A stretch of 64,000 nt of DNA from Lacinutrix sp. WUR7 (GTDB taxonomy: Bacteria > Bacteroidota > Bacteroidia > Flavobacteriales > Flavobacteriaceae). Made by a program: the position numbers and the translations under genes. The notes beneath the pieces are model-generated. The model saw only the letters and a list, made by a program, of their open reading frames with translations, was not told the DNA's origin and ran no database searches. Below, piece after piece: positions 25,218-34,656 of the stretch (the stretch's first letter is position 1; each line of letters opens with the position of its first letter). The DNA is taken from positions 1,647,001 to 1,711,000 of the forward strand of contig NZ_CP045067.1 in assembly GCF_016864015.1 (NCBI RefSeq). The letters run 5' to 3'.

Positions 25218-28064
25218 CTAATGCGCCTCCAACCAATTAACGCCAACATCCATTTCCACATCAAGCGGCACATCCATAACAAAAGCACTCTCCATTTCTG
25301 TTTTAATCAACGTTTTCATTTCTTCTAGTTCCGGTTTATAGACATCAAAAACCAATTCATCATGTACCTGTAGCAGCATTTTGGTTTTATAATTACCAGC
25401 TTCCAGTTTGTTGTAAATATTAATCATGGCGATTTTAATAATATCTGCAGCGGAACCTTGAATAGGCGCATTTACCGCATTACGTTCTGCAGCACCACGC
25501 ACAATGGCATTGGCACTATTAATATCTTTTAAATAACGACGTCTGTCTAAAACCGTTTTTACATAGCCATGATCCCGAGCAAAATCTACCTGTTCGCTCA
25601 TGTATTGTTTCAGTTTTGGGTAGGTTTCGTAATAGGTATCAATAAGCTCTTTGGCTTCCCCACGCGATAAATCGGTTTGGTTACTCAGTCCAAAAGCAGA
25701 AACACCATACACAATTCCAAAGTTTACCGTTTTGGCATTACTACGTTGCGCTCTGGTTACTTCGGCTAGCGGAACACCAAATACTTTTGCAGCAGTAGAA
25801 GCGTGAATATCTTCGCCGTTTTTAAAGGCTTCAATCATGGTTTCTTCTTTACTTAAAGCAGCAATGATTCGCAGTTCTATCTGACTGTAATCGGCAGCAA
25901 GTAAAATATACTCGTCATTTCGCGGAATAAACGCTTTTCGCACTTGTCGTCCACGTTCGGTACGGATAGGGATATTCTGTAAATTCGGGTTGTTACTACT
26001 CAGTCTTCCCGTAGCAGCAACGGTTTGCATATAATCGGTGTGTACACGTCCGGTTGCTTCTTCCACTTGCAATGGTAAGGCATCCACATAGGTGCTTTTT
26101 AGTTTTGCCAATCCGCGATATTCTAAAATATCTCTAATGATCTCGTGCTCTTTTGCTAAAGCAGATAAAATATCTTCCCCAGTTTTATATTGCCCGGTTT
26201 TTGTCTTTTTCGGTTTGTCTACTAATTTGAGTTTTTCAAATAAGATAATTCCTAATTGCTTTGGTGATGCGATATTGAACTCTTCACCTGCAACTTCATA
26301 AATTTTAGCGACCAAAGTTTCAATGTCTTTGTTTAAGTCTTCGGCTAAGCCATTTAAAAACGGAACATCTAATTTTATTCCTTCTAATTCCATGGCAGCT
26401 AGCACGCGTAACAACGGCACTTCAATATCTTCAAATAATTTTTTGGTGTTTGCTTCGCCTAATTCTTTTTCAAAATGTTCTTTTAATTGCAAGGTGATAT
26501 CTGCATCTTCAACTGCATATTCGGTTTGTTTTTCTAACGGAACATCACGCATCGATAATTGGTTTTTACCTTTTTTACCAATCAATTCTACAATAGAAAC
26601 TGGCGTGTAGTTTAAGTAGGTTTCTGCCAATATATCCATGTTGTGTCGCATGTCTGGATTGATCAAATAATGCGCAATCATGGTGTCAAACAACGGACCT
26701 TTAACTTGCAGGTTATATTTTGCTAATACTTTAATGTCGTATTTTAAATTCTGACCAATCTTCTGAATGTTTTCTGCTTCAAAAAAGCATCGTAATGCTT
26801 CGATGATAGTCTGTGCTTCTTCTTGATCTTCTGGAAACGGTAAATAGAATCCTTTGCCAATTTCCCAAGAAAATGAAATCCCAACCAATTCTGCGGTCAA
26901 CGGATTTAAGCCTGTGGTTTCGGTATCAAAACACACACTAGTTTGGTTCGTTAAGTTTTTAATGAATAACTTGGTTGCCATTCCTGGCGCTACACTTTGG
27001 TAGAAATGCGAATAGGTGGCTATGGTTTTTCTGGCGAATGGGTCTTGTGTTGTCGCTTCCGCGGAATTGGTTTCGCCTCCAAACAAATTAAATTGCCCTG
27101 CTCCAGCACTTTCCGCTTCCTTTGGTGTTACTTTTATTTCTGCTTTAACGGAAGGTTTTTCGGTAGCAGTAGCTTGTGCTTCCACGGAAAATGTTTTGGT
27201 GAAATTATCTATTAATCGTCTAAATTCTAATTCCTGAAAAATTTCTACTACTTTAGGAACATCTGGTTGGTCTAGTTCAAAATCTTTAGCATCAAAAGTC
27301 ACCGGAACATCTAGCATAATCGTTGCTAGTTTTTTAGAAAGTAAACCAAGTTCTTGATTGGCTTCTATTTTTTCTTTCATTTTACCTTTCAGCTCGTGGG
27401 TGTTTGCAAAAAGATTTTCCATACTTCCGTAAGCAGCTAAAAACTTCTTGGCTGTTTTTTCTCCAACACCAGGAAGCCCAGGAATATTATCCGAAGCATC
27501 GCCCATCATTCCTAAAAAGTCAATCACTTGTAACGGATCGGTAACTTCAAATTTCTTTTGTACTTCTGGGATTCCCCAAGTTTCATAACCACCACCAAAC
27601 ATTGGTCGGTACATAAATATGTTTTCACTTACTAACTGCGCAAAATCCTTATCCGGAGTAACCATAAACGTTTGGTAGCCTTCTTTTTCTGCTTGTTTTG
27701 CTAAGGTTCCAATAATATCATCGGCTTCAAAACCTGCTTTTACTACAATTGGAATATGCATGGCTTTTAAAATCTCCATGATATACGGAATGGCAGTTTT
27801 TATACCTTCCGGCGTTTCGTCTCTATTCGCTTTATAGGCTTCAAACATTTCTACACGATCTGCAGATCCGCCTTTATCAAAACATACCGCTAAATGATCT
27901 GGTCTTTCACGCTTAATAACGTCTAAAAGCGAATTCATAAAACCCATAATAGCTGAGGTATCTTCGCCTTTAGAATTGATTCTCGGATTTTTTATAAAGG
28001 CATAGTAGCCACGAAAAATTAATGCGAAAGCATCAACTAGAAATACACGTTTGTTATCTGACAT
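25218..28064 (-). CDS. polA: DNA polymerase I
   Basis: The 948-residue protein has all three domains. The 5'-3' exonuclease (1-290) carries VDAFALIFRGYYAF and the GLPGVGEKTA hairpin. The 3'-5' proofreading domain (about 370-530) keeps the DTE metal site near residue 378, so proofreading should be active. The polymerase domain (about 560-948) has DYSQIELR near residue 725 and QVHDELVFD near the end. It functions in Okazaki-fragment maturation and repair. A linker at 295-360 (Ala/Glu/Lys-rich, containing QFNLFGGE) lies between the exonuclease domains. It is transcribed alone, away from the accessory island. Confidence 0.98.
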   Translation of the reverse strand: MSDNKRVFLVDAFALIFRGYYAFIKNPRINSKGEDTSAIMGFMNSLLDVIKRERPDHLAVCFDKGGSADRVEMFEAYKANRDETPEGIKTAIPYIMEILKAMHIPIVVKAGFEADDIIGTLAKQAEKEGYQTFMVTPDKDFAQLVSENIFMYRPMFGGGYETWGIPEVQKKFEVTDPLQVIDFLGMMGDASDNIPGLPGVGEKTAKKFLAAYGSMENLFANTHELKGKMKEKIEANQELGLLSKKLATIMLDVPVTFDAKDFELDQPDVPKVVEIFQELEFRRLIDNFTKTFSVEAQATATEKPSVKAEIKVTPKEAESAGAGQFNLFGGETNSAEATTQDPFARKTIATYSHFYQSVAPGMATKLFIKNLTNQTSVCFDTETTGLNPLTAELVGISFSWEIGKGFYLPFPEDQEEAQTIIEALRCFFEAENIQKIGQNLKYDIKVLAKYNLQVKGPLFDTMIAHYLINPDMRHNMDILAETYLNYTPVSIVELIGKKGKNQLSMRDVPLEKQTEYAVEDADITLQLKEHFEKELGEANTKKLFEDIEVPLLRVLAAMELEGIKLDVPFLNGLAEDLNKDIETLVAKIYEVAGEEFNIASPKQLGIILFEKLKLVDKPKKTKTGQYKTGEDILSALAKEHEIIRDILEYRGLAKLKSTYVDALPLQVEEATGRVHTDYMQTVAATGRLSSNNPNLQNIPIRTERGRQVRKAFIPRNDEYILLAADYSQIELRIIAALSKEETMIEAFKNGEDIHASTAAKVFGVPLAEVTRAQRSNAKTVNFGIVYGVSAFGLSNQTDLSRGEAKELIDTYYETYPKLKQYMSEQVDFARDHGYVKTVLDRRRYLKDINSANAIVRGAAERNAVNAPIQGSAADIIKIAMINIYNKLEAGNYKTKMLLQVHDELVFDVYKPELEEMKTLIKTEMESAFVMDVPLDVEMDVGVNWLEAH

Positions 28065-28085
28065 TTGATTTTGAGTATAAGTGTT

Positions 28086-28155
28086 TGTCTGTTCGAGCGC
28101 AGTCGAGAACTCTCTTTTGGGTGGTATTAACCTCTCGACTGCGCTCGAAGAGACA
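28086..28155. repeat. Near-perfect inverted repeat between polA and the asparaginase gene
   Basis: Arms at 28086-28108 and 28133-28155 are complementary over 23 bp with one mismatch. The core TTCGAGCGCAGTCGAG (28092-28107) pairs with 28134-28149. The loop is 24 bp. It lies in a divergent intergenic region, so it is not a simple gene-end terminator. The core is shared with repeats at 34522-34597 and 46222-46892. Confidence 0.85.
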
Positions 28156-28283
28156 AAAGAATGACGATTCTAAATTAGAAATCAGTCCGACTGCAAATTA
28201 CAATTTCTTTAAAAACTAAAGAACCTCATTATTAATAAAGTTATTAAAAAATTGCTACGTATTTTTGCTGAAAATATTTATAG

Positions 28284-29213
28284 ATGAATACATTTTCAAT
28301 TGCCATACATGGTGGTGCAGGAACTTTAGTAAAAGGAATGATGACTCCGGAGTTAGAAGCGAAGTATAAAGCTGCTTTGCAATTAGCATTAGACGAAGGT
28401 TATAAAGTGCTAGAGAATAATGGAACCGCAACCGAAGCAGTGGAGAAAGCAGTAGTTGTTTTGGAGGATTCTCCATTATTCAACGCGGGAAAAGGAAGCG
28501 TTTTTACTGCAACCGAATCTCATGAAATGGATGCTTCTATTATGGATGGAAAAACATTGAATGCAGGAGCGGTTAGTTTAATTACCGGAATTAAAAACCC
28601 AGTTAGTTTGGCTCGGGATGTGATGGAAAAAAGCGAACATGTTTTTCTTGCAGGCGAAGGTGCTATGCAGTTTGCTAAAGAGTTAGGTTATACCTTAGAA
28701 GACGCATCGTATTTTTACGATGCATTAAGACATAATCAGTGGTTAGAAATAAAAGACACGGATAGTTTTCAGTTGGATCATGCCAAAAAGAAGGATTCTA
28801 AATTTGGAACCGTTGGCGCTGTTGCTTGTGATAAAGACGGTAATATTGCTGCTGCAACTTCTACAGGAGGAATGACCAATAAAAAATGGGGACGCGTAGG
28901 AGATAGTCCGATGATTGGTGCCGGAAACTATGCCAATAATAAAACTTGTGCTATTTCATGTACAGGAAGTGGCGAGTTTTTTATTCGTGGTGTGGTTGCT
29001 TATGATGTTGCTTGTTTGATCGAGCATAAAGAAATGTCTTTAGAAGCTGCAGCTAACGAAGTAATAAATAAACGTATACTAGAAATAGGAGGTGATGGCG
29101 GATTAATTGCTATTGATACCAAAGGAAATATCGCAATGCCTTTTAATACCGAGGGTATGTATCGCGCTAGTAAATCTTCCACTGGAATGGAAGAGGTTTC
29201 TATTTATAAATAA
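28284..29213 (+). CDS. Isoaspartyl peptidase/L-asparaginase (Ntn hydrolase)
   Basis: The 309-residue protein has IHGGAGTL at the N-terminus, FNAGKGSVF (residues 66-74) and the self-cleavage site GTVGAVA with Thr176 as the new N-terminal nucleophile. GRVGDSPMIGAGNYA and TGSGE complete the active site. No signal peptide is seen, so it is cytoplasmic. These enzymes hydrolyse beta-aspartyl dipeptides and asparagine. With cyanophycinase and cyanophycin synthetase nearby, the natural substrate may be beta-Asp-Arg released from cyanophycin. A TATTTTTG element at 28260-28267 fits the -7 consensus, though the -33 element is weak. Confidence 0.93.
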   Translation: MNTFSIAIHGGAGTLVKGMMTPELEAKYKAALQLALDEGYKVLENNGTATEAVEKAVVVLEDSPLFNAGKGSVFTATESHEMDASIMDGKTLNAGAVSLITGIKNPVSLARDVMEKSEHVFLAGEGAMQFAKELGYTLEDASYFYDALRHNQWLEIKDTDSFQLDHAKKKDSKFGTVGAVACDKDGNIAAATSTGGMTNKKWGRVGDSPMIGAGNYANNKTCAISCTGSGEFFIRGVVAYDVACLIEHKEMSLEAAANEVINKRILEIGGDGGLIAIDTKGNIAMPFNTEGMYRASKSSTGMEEVSIYK

Positions 29214-29222
29214 AAAAAAGGC

Positions 29223-30712
29223 TTCTCGATACAATTTTCTCGTGCCTCGAAAATCACTCGAAGTGACAAGTTGGTTGTATTGTCAGTTCGAGTGATGCGA
29301 CGCTAGGAGTATTGTATCGAGAACTATTTGTGTTTGCTTCTCGATACAATTTGTTCATGCTTCACAAACCACTCGAAGTGACAAGTAGTATTTTAATTGG
29401 ATTTCATTGTCAGTTCGAGTGATGCGACCAAAGGAGCATTGTATCGAGAACTATTTGTGTTTGCTTCTCGATACAATTTTATCGTGCCTCGAAAACCACT
29501 CGAAGTGACAAGTTGGTTGTATTGTCAGTTCGAGTGATTTCGATTTTTTATCGAAATTGTATCGAGAACCTATCTATTATCAAACTTCTTCTTTGAGAGA
29601 TTAGGTAGTTTTTCGAATGTATTATTTATTAAAGCTTCCTTTTTCGCTCTAGACCATTTCTTAATCTGCTTTTCACAAGCAATAGCATGATTTGGATTTG
29701 AAAATGTAGTATGAAAAACTAGCGTAATTGGTCTTCTTTTAAAGGTGTAACAGTCTGGGTATTTACCTGTTTTATGCTCTATAATTCTAATATTTAATCT
29801 AGAACTAAATCCGGTGTAGTAACTTTTATCGGAACACTCTAATATGTAAACGTAATATGTTTTCATGTTTAAAGTTAGTAAAAAAATGTTTGCTTCTCGA
29901 TACAATTTTCTCGTGCCTCAAAAACCACTCGAAGTGATAAGCAGTATTTTTTTGATTGAAGTTCATTGTCAGTTCGAGTGATGCGACGCTAGGAGTGTTG
30001 TATCGAGAACTATTTGTGTTTGCTTCTCGATACAATTTGTTCATGCTTCACAAATCACTCGAAGTGACAAAAGCTATATTTTTTGATTGATCTTTATTGT
30101 CAGTTCGAGTGATGCGACCAAAGGAGCATTGTATCGAGAACTATCGTGTTGACTTCTCGATACAATTTTATCGTGCCTCAAAAATCACTCGAAGTGACAA
30201 AAGCTATATTTTTTGATTGAAGTTAATTGTCAGTTCGAGTGATGCGACCAAAGGAGCATTGTATTGAGAACTATTTGTGTTTGCTTCTCGATACAATTTG
30301 CTCATGCTTCACAAATCACTCGAAGTGACAAGTAGTATTTGATTGGATTTCATGGTCAGTTCGAGTGATGCGACCAAAGGAGCATTGTATCGAGAACTAT
30401 CGTGTTGACTTCTCGATACAATTTTCTCGTGCCTCAAAAACCACTCGAAGTGACAAGCAGTATTTTTTTGATTGAAGTTCATTGTCAGTTCGAGTGATGC
30501 GACCAAAGGAGTATTGTGTCTAGAACTATTTGTGTTTGCTTCTCGATACAATTTTCTCATGCCTCGAAAACCACTCGAAGTGACAAGTAGTATTTTAATT
30601 GGATTTCATTGTCAGTTCGAGTGATGCGACCAAAGGAGCATTGTATCGAGAACTATCGTGTTGACTTCTCGATACAATTTGTTCATGCTTCACAAATCAC
30701 TCGAAGTGACAA
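29223..30712. repeat. Array of about ten palindromic ~100-117 bp repeats around a GIY-YIG gene
   Basis: Units begin TTCTCGATACAAT and end ATTGTATCGAGAA, perfect inverted ends of 13 bp. Inside are CACTCGAAGTGACA and the near-complement TGTCAGTTCGAGTG. I place full units at 29223-29323, 29338-29450, 29465-29568, 29894-30009, 30024-30140, 30154-30270, 30285-30396, 30410-30525 and 30540-30652, and a left half at 30666-30712. Spacers between units are only 13-14 bp except where the GIY-YIG gene (29570-29866) sits. Unit centres vary (two subtypes, GTGCCTC and ATGCTTC), so the array grew by copying of diverged units. It is not CRISPR: the repeats are long and the spacers are not unique. Confidence 0.92.
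29570..29866 (-). CDS. Single-domain GIY-YIG nuclease within the repeat array
   Basis: The 98-residue protein (start ATG 29866; an upstream in-frame extension to 29905 reaches into the next repeat) has YVY (5-7) and YTG (17-19) as the GIY-YIG elements, R27 and H31 in the first helix, and a Glu in AIACEKQIKKW. These are the catalytic positions of the family. The stop codon lies 2 nt beyond the end of repeat unit 3, and the start is 28 nt from unit 4. Small GIY-YIG proteins are common and mostly uncharacterised; a role in moving or copying the flanking palindromes is an idea suggested by position only. Confidence 0.85.
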   Translation of the reverse strand: MKTYYVYILECSDKSYYTGFSSRLNIRIIEHKTGKYPDCYTFKRRPITLVFHTTFSNPNHAIACEKQIKKWSRAKKEALINNTFEKLPNLSKKKFDNR

Positions 30713-30855
30713 TTAAAAGATATAGCGGAAAGCCTGACGTTTTGCGATCCTGCGAGGTTTTTGTTAACCTTGTAGGTAGGAGCAAAAGGTAACGCCCAAC
30801 CCATGTTAAAACTTCGGTTGGCTAACCAAAAAATAAATATATTAATAGGTATGAG

Positions 30856-30875
30856 ATTCCTGTCTGCGCAGGAAT
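30856..30875. terminator. Short hairpin (ATTCCTG...CAGGAAT) after the cyanophycinase gene
   Basis: Seven-base arms (30856-30862 and 30869-30875) with a 6-nt loop lie 9 nt beyond the cyanophycinase stop. There is no clear T-run on the gene side, so it may be a dispersed hairpin, not a true terminator. The adjoining 30713-30855 segment holds no gene. Confidence 0.4.
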
Positions 30876-30883
30876 TTAGGAGT

Positions 30884-31744
30884 TCAGATAAAAGGAGCTT
30901 CGATAGGTAATACTTCTACTTCCTTATTTTTAATATTAAAACGGTCTCCATTAGATAGAATATGCGTTCTTAAATTGGTTAGAGACATTGGTGTGCCTTC
31001 TTTTAAAACTTTGTGGTTGTTGTGTTTTAGTTTTCTTCCATCAAAAATAATTACCATTCCAGAACCTATAACTTCTAGGGAACCATTTTTAATGATAAGT
31101 CCGGTGTCTTCTGCTAAGCCAAGTCCGACAAGCTTTGGGAATTGTGCAACCGCTTCCGATATGCGTCCGAAACGACCTCTTTTAATAAAGTGCGTGTCTA
31201 TAATTAATTCCGGGATTAAAGCTAATCCTTTATACATAGTAACTGCTCCTTTTATAAATGCTTCTGAAGCAGATCCTCCAGCAATCATTTCTTGAGACAT
31301 CATCATAGCACCAGCACTGGTACCTGCAATAACAAAACCTTCTTCGTTTTTATAGCGGTCTACCAAAATAGTGTGAATGGTAGTACCTCCAATTTTATCG
31401 GAGATTTTAGATTGATCTCCACCAGAGAACATGACACAATCTGCACCTTTTATTAAATCTATAGCTGCTTGTTTTTCAGAGTCTTCTTTACTTCTAATGT
31501 CTAGAATAGTAACGTTTTTACAACCTAAGGTAGTAAATGCTTCCATGTAATTTTCACCAACTTCTACAGGAATACTAGATGCGGTAGGTATCACCACAAT
31601 ATTCGAGTCTATACCTCCAGCTTCTTCAACTACATGAAACAAAATACCTTCGCTTATAAACTCTAGCGTGTATTGTTCACTTTCTTCAATTCCTTTGTCT
31701 TCATTTCCTCCTATAGGAATTAACGTTCCGTTAAATCTATGCAT
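30884..31744 (-). CDS. cphB: Cyanophycinase (peptidase S51)
   Basis: The 286-residue protein has IPIGGNEDKG at the N-terminus, MFSGGDQSK (105-113) and the nucleophile elbow GTSAGA with Ser143, as in the serine exopeptidase family S51. Cyanophycinases cut the Asp-Arg polymer to beta-Asp-Arg dipeptides. It is divergent from cyanophycin synthetase with a 104-bp gap, and the dipeptide-cleaving enzyme lies beyond the repeat array. There is no signal peptide, so degradation is cytoplasmic. Confidence 0.93.
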   Translation of the reverse strand: MHRFNGTLIPIGGNEDKGIEESEQYTLEFISEGILFHVVEEAGGIDSNIVVIPTASSIPVEVGENYMEAFTTLGCKNVTILDIRSKEDSEKQAAIDLIKGADCVMFSGGDQSKISDKIGGTTIHTILVDRYKNEEGFVIAGTSAGAMMMSQEMIAGGSASEAFIKGAVTMYKGLALIPELIIDTHFIKRGRFGRISEAVAQFPKLVGLGLAEDTGLIIKNGSLEVIGSGMVIIFDGRKLKHNNHKVLKEGTPMSLTNLRTHILSNGDRFNIKNKEVEVLPIEAPFI

Positions 31745-31848
31745 CTATTTATCACTTAAAATTATAATGTGCAAAAATAGGCTAATTTTTTTACAGAAAT
31801 TGTATATATTTATAATCTTTCACACTAACTAATTAAACCAAAATCTGC

Positions 31849-34491
31849 ATGAAGATACGCGAAATAAATGCCATGAGAGGGCCAAACTACTGGTCTATAA
31901 GACGTCACAAACTAATAGTAATGGTTCTTGATCTGGAAGAAATGGAAGAATTACCATCGAATAAAATTGATGGATTTCCAGAAAGATTAAAAGCAATGTT
32001 TCCTACGATGTATTCGCATCGATGTTCAGAAGGTTGCGAAGGTGGTTTTTTTATGCGCGTGGATGAAGGTACTTGGATGGGACATATTATAGAGCATATT
32101 GCTTTAGAAATTCAAACATTGGCTGGAATGGATACTGGTTTTGGAAGAACCAGAGGCTATGGAGAACATGGCGTGTATAGCGTTGTTTTTTCTTATATGG
32201 AAGAATCTGTTGGTCGCTTTGCAGCAAAATCTGCAGTCCGAATTTGCGAAGCTTTAATTGCTGGCGAAGACTATGATTTAACCGATGATATTCAAGAAAT
32301 GCGAGAACTTCGCGAATCGGATCGATTAGGTCCGAGTACAGGATCTATTATTGAAGAAGCCGAATCTAGAGGAATTCCTTGGATTCGTTTAAATAAATAT
32401 TCGCTTTGCCAATTGGGTTATGGCGCAAATCAAAAACGTATTCAAGCAACAGTTACTAGTGAAACAAGCAGTATTGGTGTAGAATTAGCGTGTGATAAAG
32501 AAGATACCAAATACTTGTTAGAACAAGCAGAAGTAGAAGTGCCTCGTGGTGATATTATTAGACGCGAACGTAGTCTAGAGGAAGCATGTCGTTATGTTGG
32601 TTATCCTTTAGTGATTAAACCTGTAGATGGCAATCATGGAAGAGGAATTACCGTAGATATTAATAATTATGAAGATGCTTTAGCTGCTTTTCATCATGCA
32701 AAAGAAAGCTCTCGTAGCGGTGCTATTATTGTAGAGAAATTTATTACTGGTCAAGATTATAGACTTCTAGTAATTAATAATAGGTTAGTGGCTGGAGCCA
32801 TTAGAACTCCTGCACATGTTATTGGTGACGGAAAATCTACAATACAAGAATTAATAGATAAAGTGAATAGCGATCCTCGTCGTGGTTTTGGACATGAAAA
32901 TGTACTGACCAAAATTACTACCAACGAGTTAACGCAAACCATAATTAAAGATGCTGGTTATACTTTAGAGTCGGTTTTAGCAGCAGATGAAAGACTGATA
33001 TTAAAAGATACTGCAAATCTGAGTACAGGAGGAACTGCAGAAGATATTACAGATATTATTCATCCTGCAAATATTGCTATGGCAGAACGTATTTCTAAAA
33101 TTATAGATTTAGATATCTGCGGAATTGATATCATGACCACCGATATTTCTAAACCACTATCCGAAACTGGTGGTGCTGTTTTAGAAGTAAATGCTGGTCC
33201 AGGATTTAGAATGCACTTAGCACCAACTACTGGATTACCACGTAATGTCGCTGCTCCAGTAATTGATAAGTTATTTCCAGTAAAAGGCGAAACAGGACGT
33301 ATTCCTATAGTAGCTATTTCTGGAACGAATGGAAAAACAACCACAACAAGACTTATTGCACATATTGCAAAAATGAATGGCCATCGTGTTGGTTACACCA
33401 CAAGTGATGGTGTTTATATACAAAATAGATTACTAATGACGGGTGATTGTACAGGTCCGGCAAGTGCCGAATTTGTACTGAAAGATCCTACCGTAAACTT
33501 TGCAGTTTTAGAATGTGCAAGAGGTGGATTGCTTCGTGCTGGATTAGGTTTTAAAAAATGTGATGTCGCTGTGGTAACAAATGTTGCAGCAGATCATTTA
33601 GGCTTAAAAGGAATTCATACCGTAGAACAATTAGCAAAAGTGAAAGCGGTTGTTCCAGAAACGGTTTTACCAGATGGTTATGCTATTTTAAATGCAGACG
33701 ATGATTTGGTGTATGATATGCGTCGTAATTTAGATTGTAACGTTGCCCTATTTTCTATGGATGAAAACAATCCGCATATAAAAGCATTACAACGTCTTAA
33801 TGGTATCACTGCTGTGTACGAAAACGGTTGGGTTACTATTTGTAGAGGCGAATGGAAAATGCGTATTATGGAAGCGGTGAATATTCCGCTAACCTATGGA
33901 GGAAAAGCAAAATTCATGATTCAAAATGTACTTGGTGCGGTGCTTGCTGCACATGTGCAAGGGATTAGTATTGAAGATATGAAAGCCGCTTTAGAAACTT
34001 TTATTCCTTCGGCAACACAAACTCCTGGTCGTTTAAATTTATTCGAATTTAATAACTTTTCCATTCTTTTAGATTATGCACATAATCCAGCAGGAATGCG
34101 TGCCCTTCAAAATTTTGTGGAGGAATTAGATGCTACGGTGAAAGTGGGAATTATTGCAGGAATTGGTGATAGACGTGTGGAAGATAATAATGAAATGGGT
34201 AGTATTGCTGCCGAAATGTTTGATGAAATTATTATTAGGCAAGACAAACGCTTACGCGGAAAAACCGAAGAGGAGCTTATTAAAATGCTGAATGATGGTA
34301 TTAAAATGAAAGATCCGAATAAGAAAACAACCATTATTCCATCGGAAAAAGAAGCCATTAAATTTGCAGTTAAAAACGCGGTGAAAGGTTCGTTGATTAT
34401 TTTGTGTAGTGATGTGATTCCAGATGCTTTAGAACTAGTGAAAAAGTTTAAAGAACAAGAAGCGAATGGTGAATTGAATTACGCGGATTAA
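31849..34491 (+). CDS. cphA: Cyanophycin synthetase
   Basis: The 880-residue protein has the three CphA regions: an N-terminal domain (1-160), an ATP-grasp domain (about 215-480, with VIKPVDGNHGRGI and EVNAGPGFRMH) and a C-terminal Mur-ligase-like domain with P-loop GTNGKTTTTR near residue 492 and LDYAHNPAG near 745. ATP-grasp adds Asp to the backbone and the Mur-like site adds Arg. The length fits the family (about 870-900). It is transcribed divergently from cphB, so the shared 104 bp probably controls both. Confidence 0.97.
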   Translation: MKIREINAMRGPNYWSIRRHKLIVMVLDLEEMEELPSNKIDGFPERLKAMFPTMYSHRCSEGCEGGFFMRVDEGTWMGHIIEHIALEIQTLAGMDTGFGRTRGYGEHGVYSVVFSYMEESVGRFAAKSAVRICEALIAGEDYDLTDDIQEMRELRESDRLGPSTGSIIEEAESRGIPWIRLNKYSLCQLGYGANQKRIQATVTSETSSIGVELACDKEDTKYLLEQAEVEVPRGDIIRRERSLEEACRYVGYPLVIKPVDGNHGRGITVDINNYEDALAAFHHAKESSRSGAIIVEKFITGQDYRLLVINNRLVAGAIRTPAHVIGDGKSTIQELIDKVNSDPRRGFGHENVLTKITTNELTQTIIKDAGYTLESVLAADERLILKDTANLSTGGTAEDITDIIHPANIAMAERISKIIDLDICGIDIMTTDISKPLSETGGAVLEVNAGPGFRMHLAPTTGLPRNVAAPVIDKLFPVKGETGRIPIVAISGTNGKTTTTRLIAHIAKMNGHRVGYTTSDGVYIQNRLLMTGDCTGPASAEFVLKDPTVNFAVLECARGGLLRAGLGFKKCDVAVVTNVAADHLGLKGIHTVEQLAKVKAVVPETVLPDGYAILNADDDLVYDMRRNLDCNVALFSMDENNPHIKALQRLNGITAVYENGWVTICRGEWKMRIMEAVNIPLTYGGKAKFMIQNVLGAVLAAHVQGISIEDMKAALETFIPSATQTPGRLNLFEFNNFSILLDYAHNPAGMRALQNFVEELDATVKVGIIAGIGDRRVEDNNEMGSIAAEMFDEIIIRQDKRLRGKTEEELIKMLNDGIKMKDPNKKTTIIPSEKEAIKFAVKNAVKGSLIILCSDVIPDALELVKKFKEQEANGELNYAD

Positions 34492-34521
34492 TTAAAAATA
34501 AAGCTTTCGAAAATAATATAT

Positions 34522-34597
34522 AATGTCAGTTTGAGCGCAGTCGGAAACCTTAATGTTTTATCTTTTAAAGTATTTGGACTGCGTTTAATATGACATT
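34522..34597. repeat. Imperfect inverted repeat with GCGCAGTCGG core
   Basis: AATGTCAGTTTGAGCGCAGT (from 34522) faces ACTGCGTTTAATATGACATT (ending 34597), forming an imperfect hairpin after cphA. It shares its core with 28086-28155 and with the tRNA-linked tandem repeats, and its TGTCAGTT start with the 29223 array. It may also end cphA transcription, though no T-run is attached. Confidence 0.6.
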
Positions 34598-34656
34598 TTT
34601 TGATTATAAACCTTGTAGTCAGCTTCTCGTTGATTTTAAATAATATTTAGTTAACT

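Noticed and set aside
29826-30560. Minus-strand open frames in the repeat array (29826-30044 and 30309-30560)
   Set aside because: They translate repeat units and share the same artificial protein; no start signal or family.
29223-30712. Possible CRISPR array
   Set aside because: Repeats are about 100-117 bp palindromes and the spacers of 13-14 bp are nearly identical to each other; no cas genes are present.
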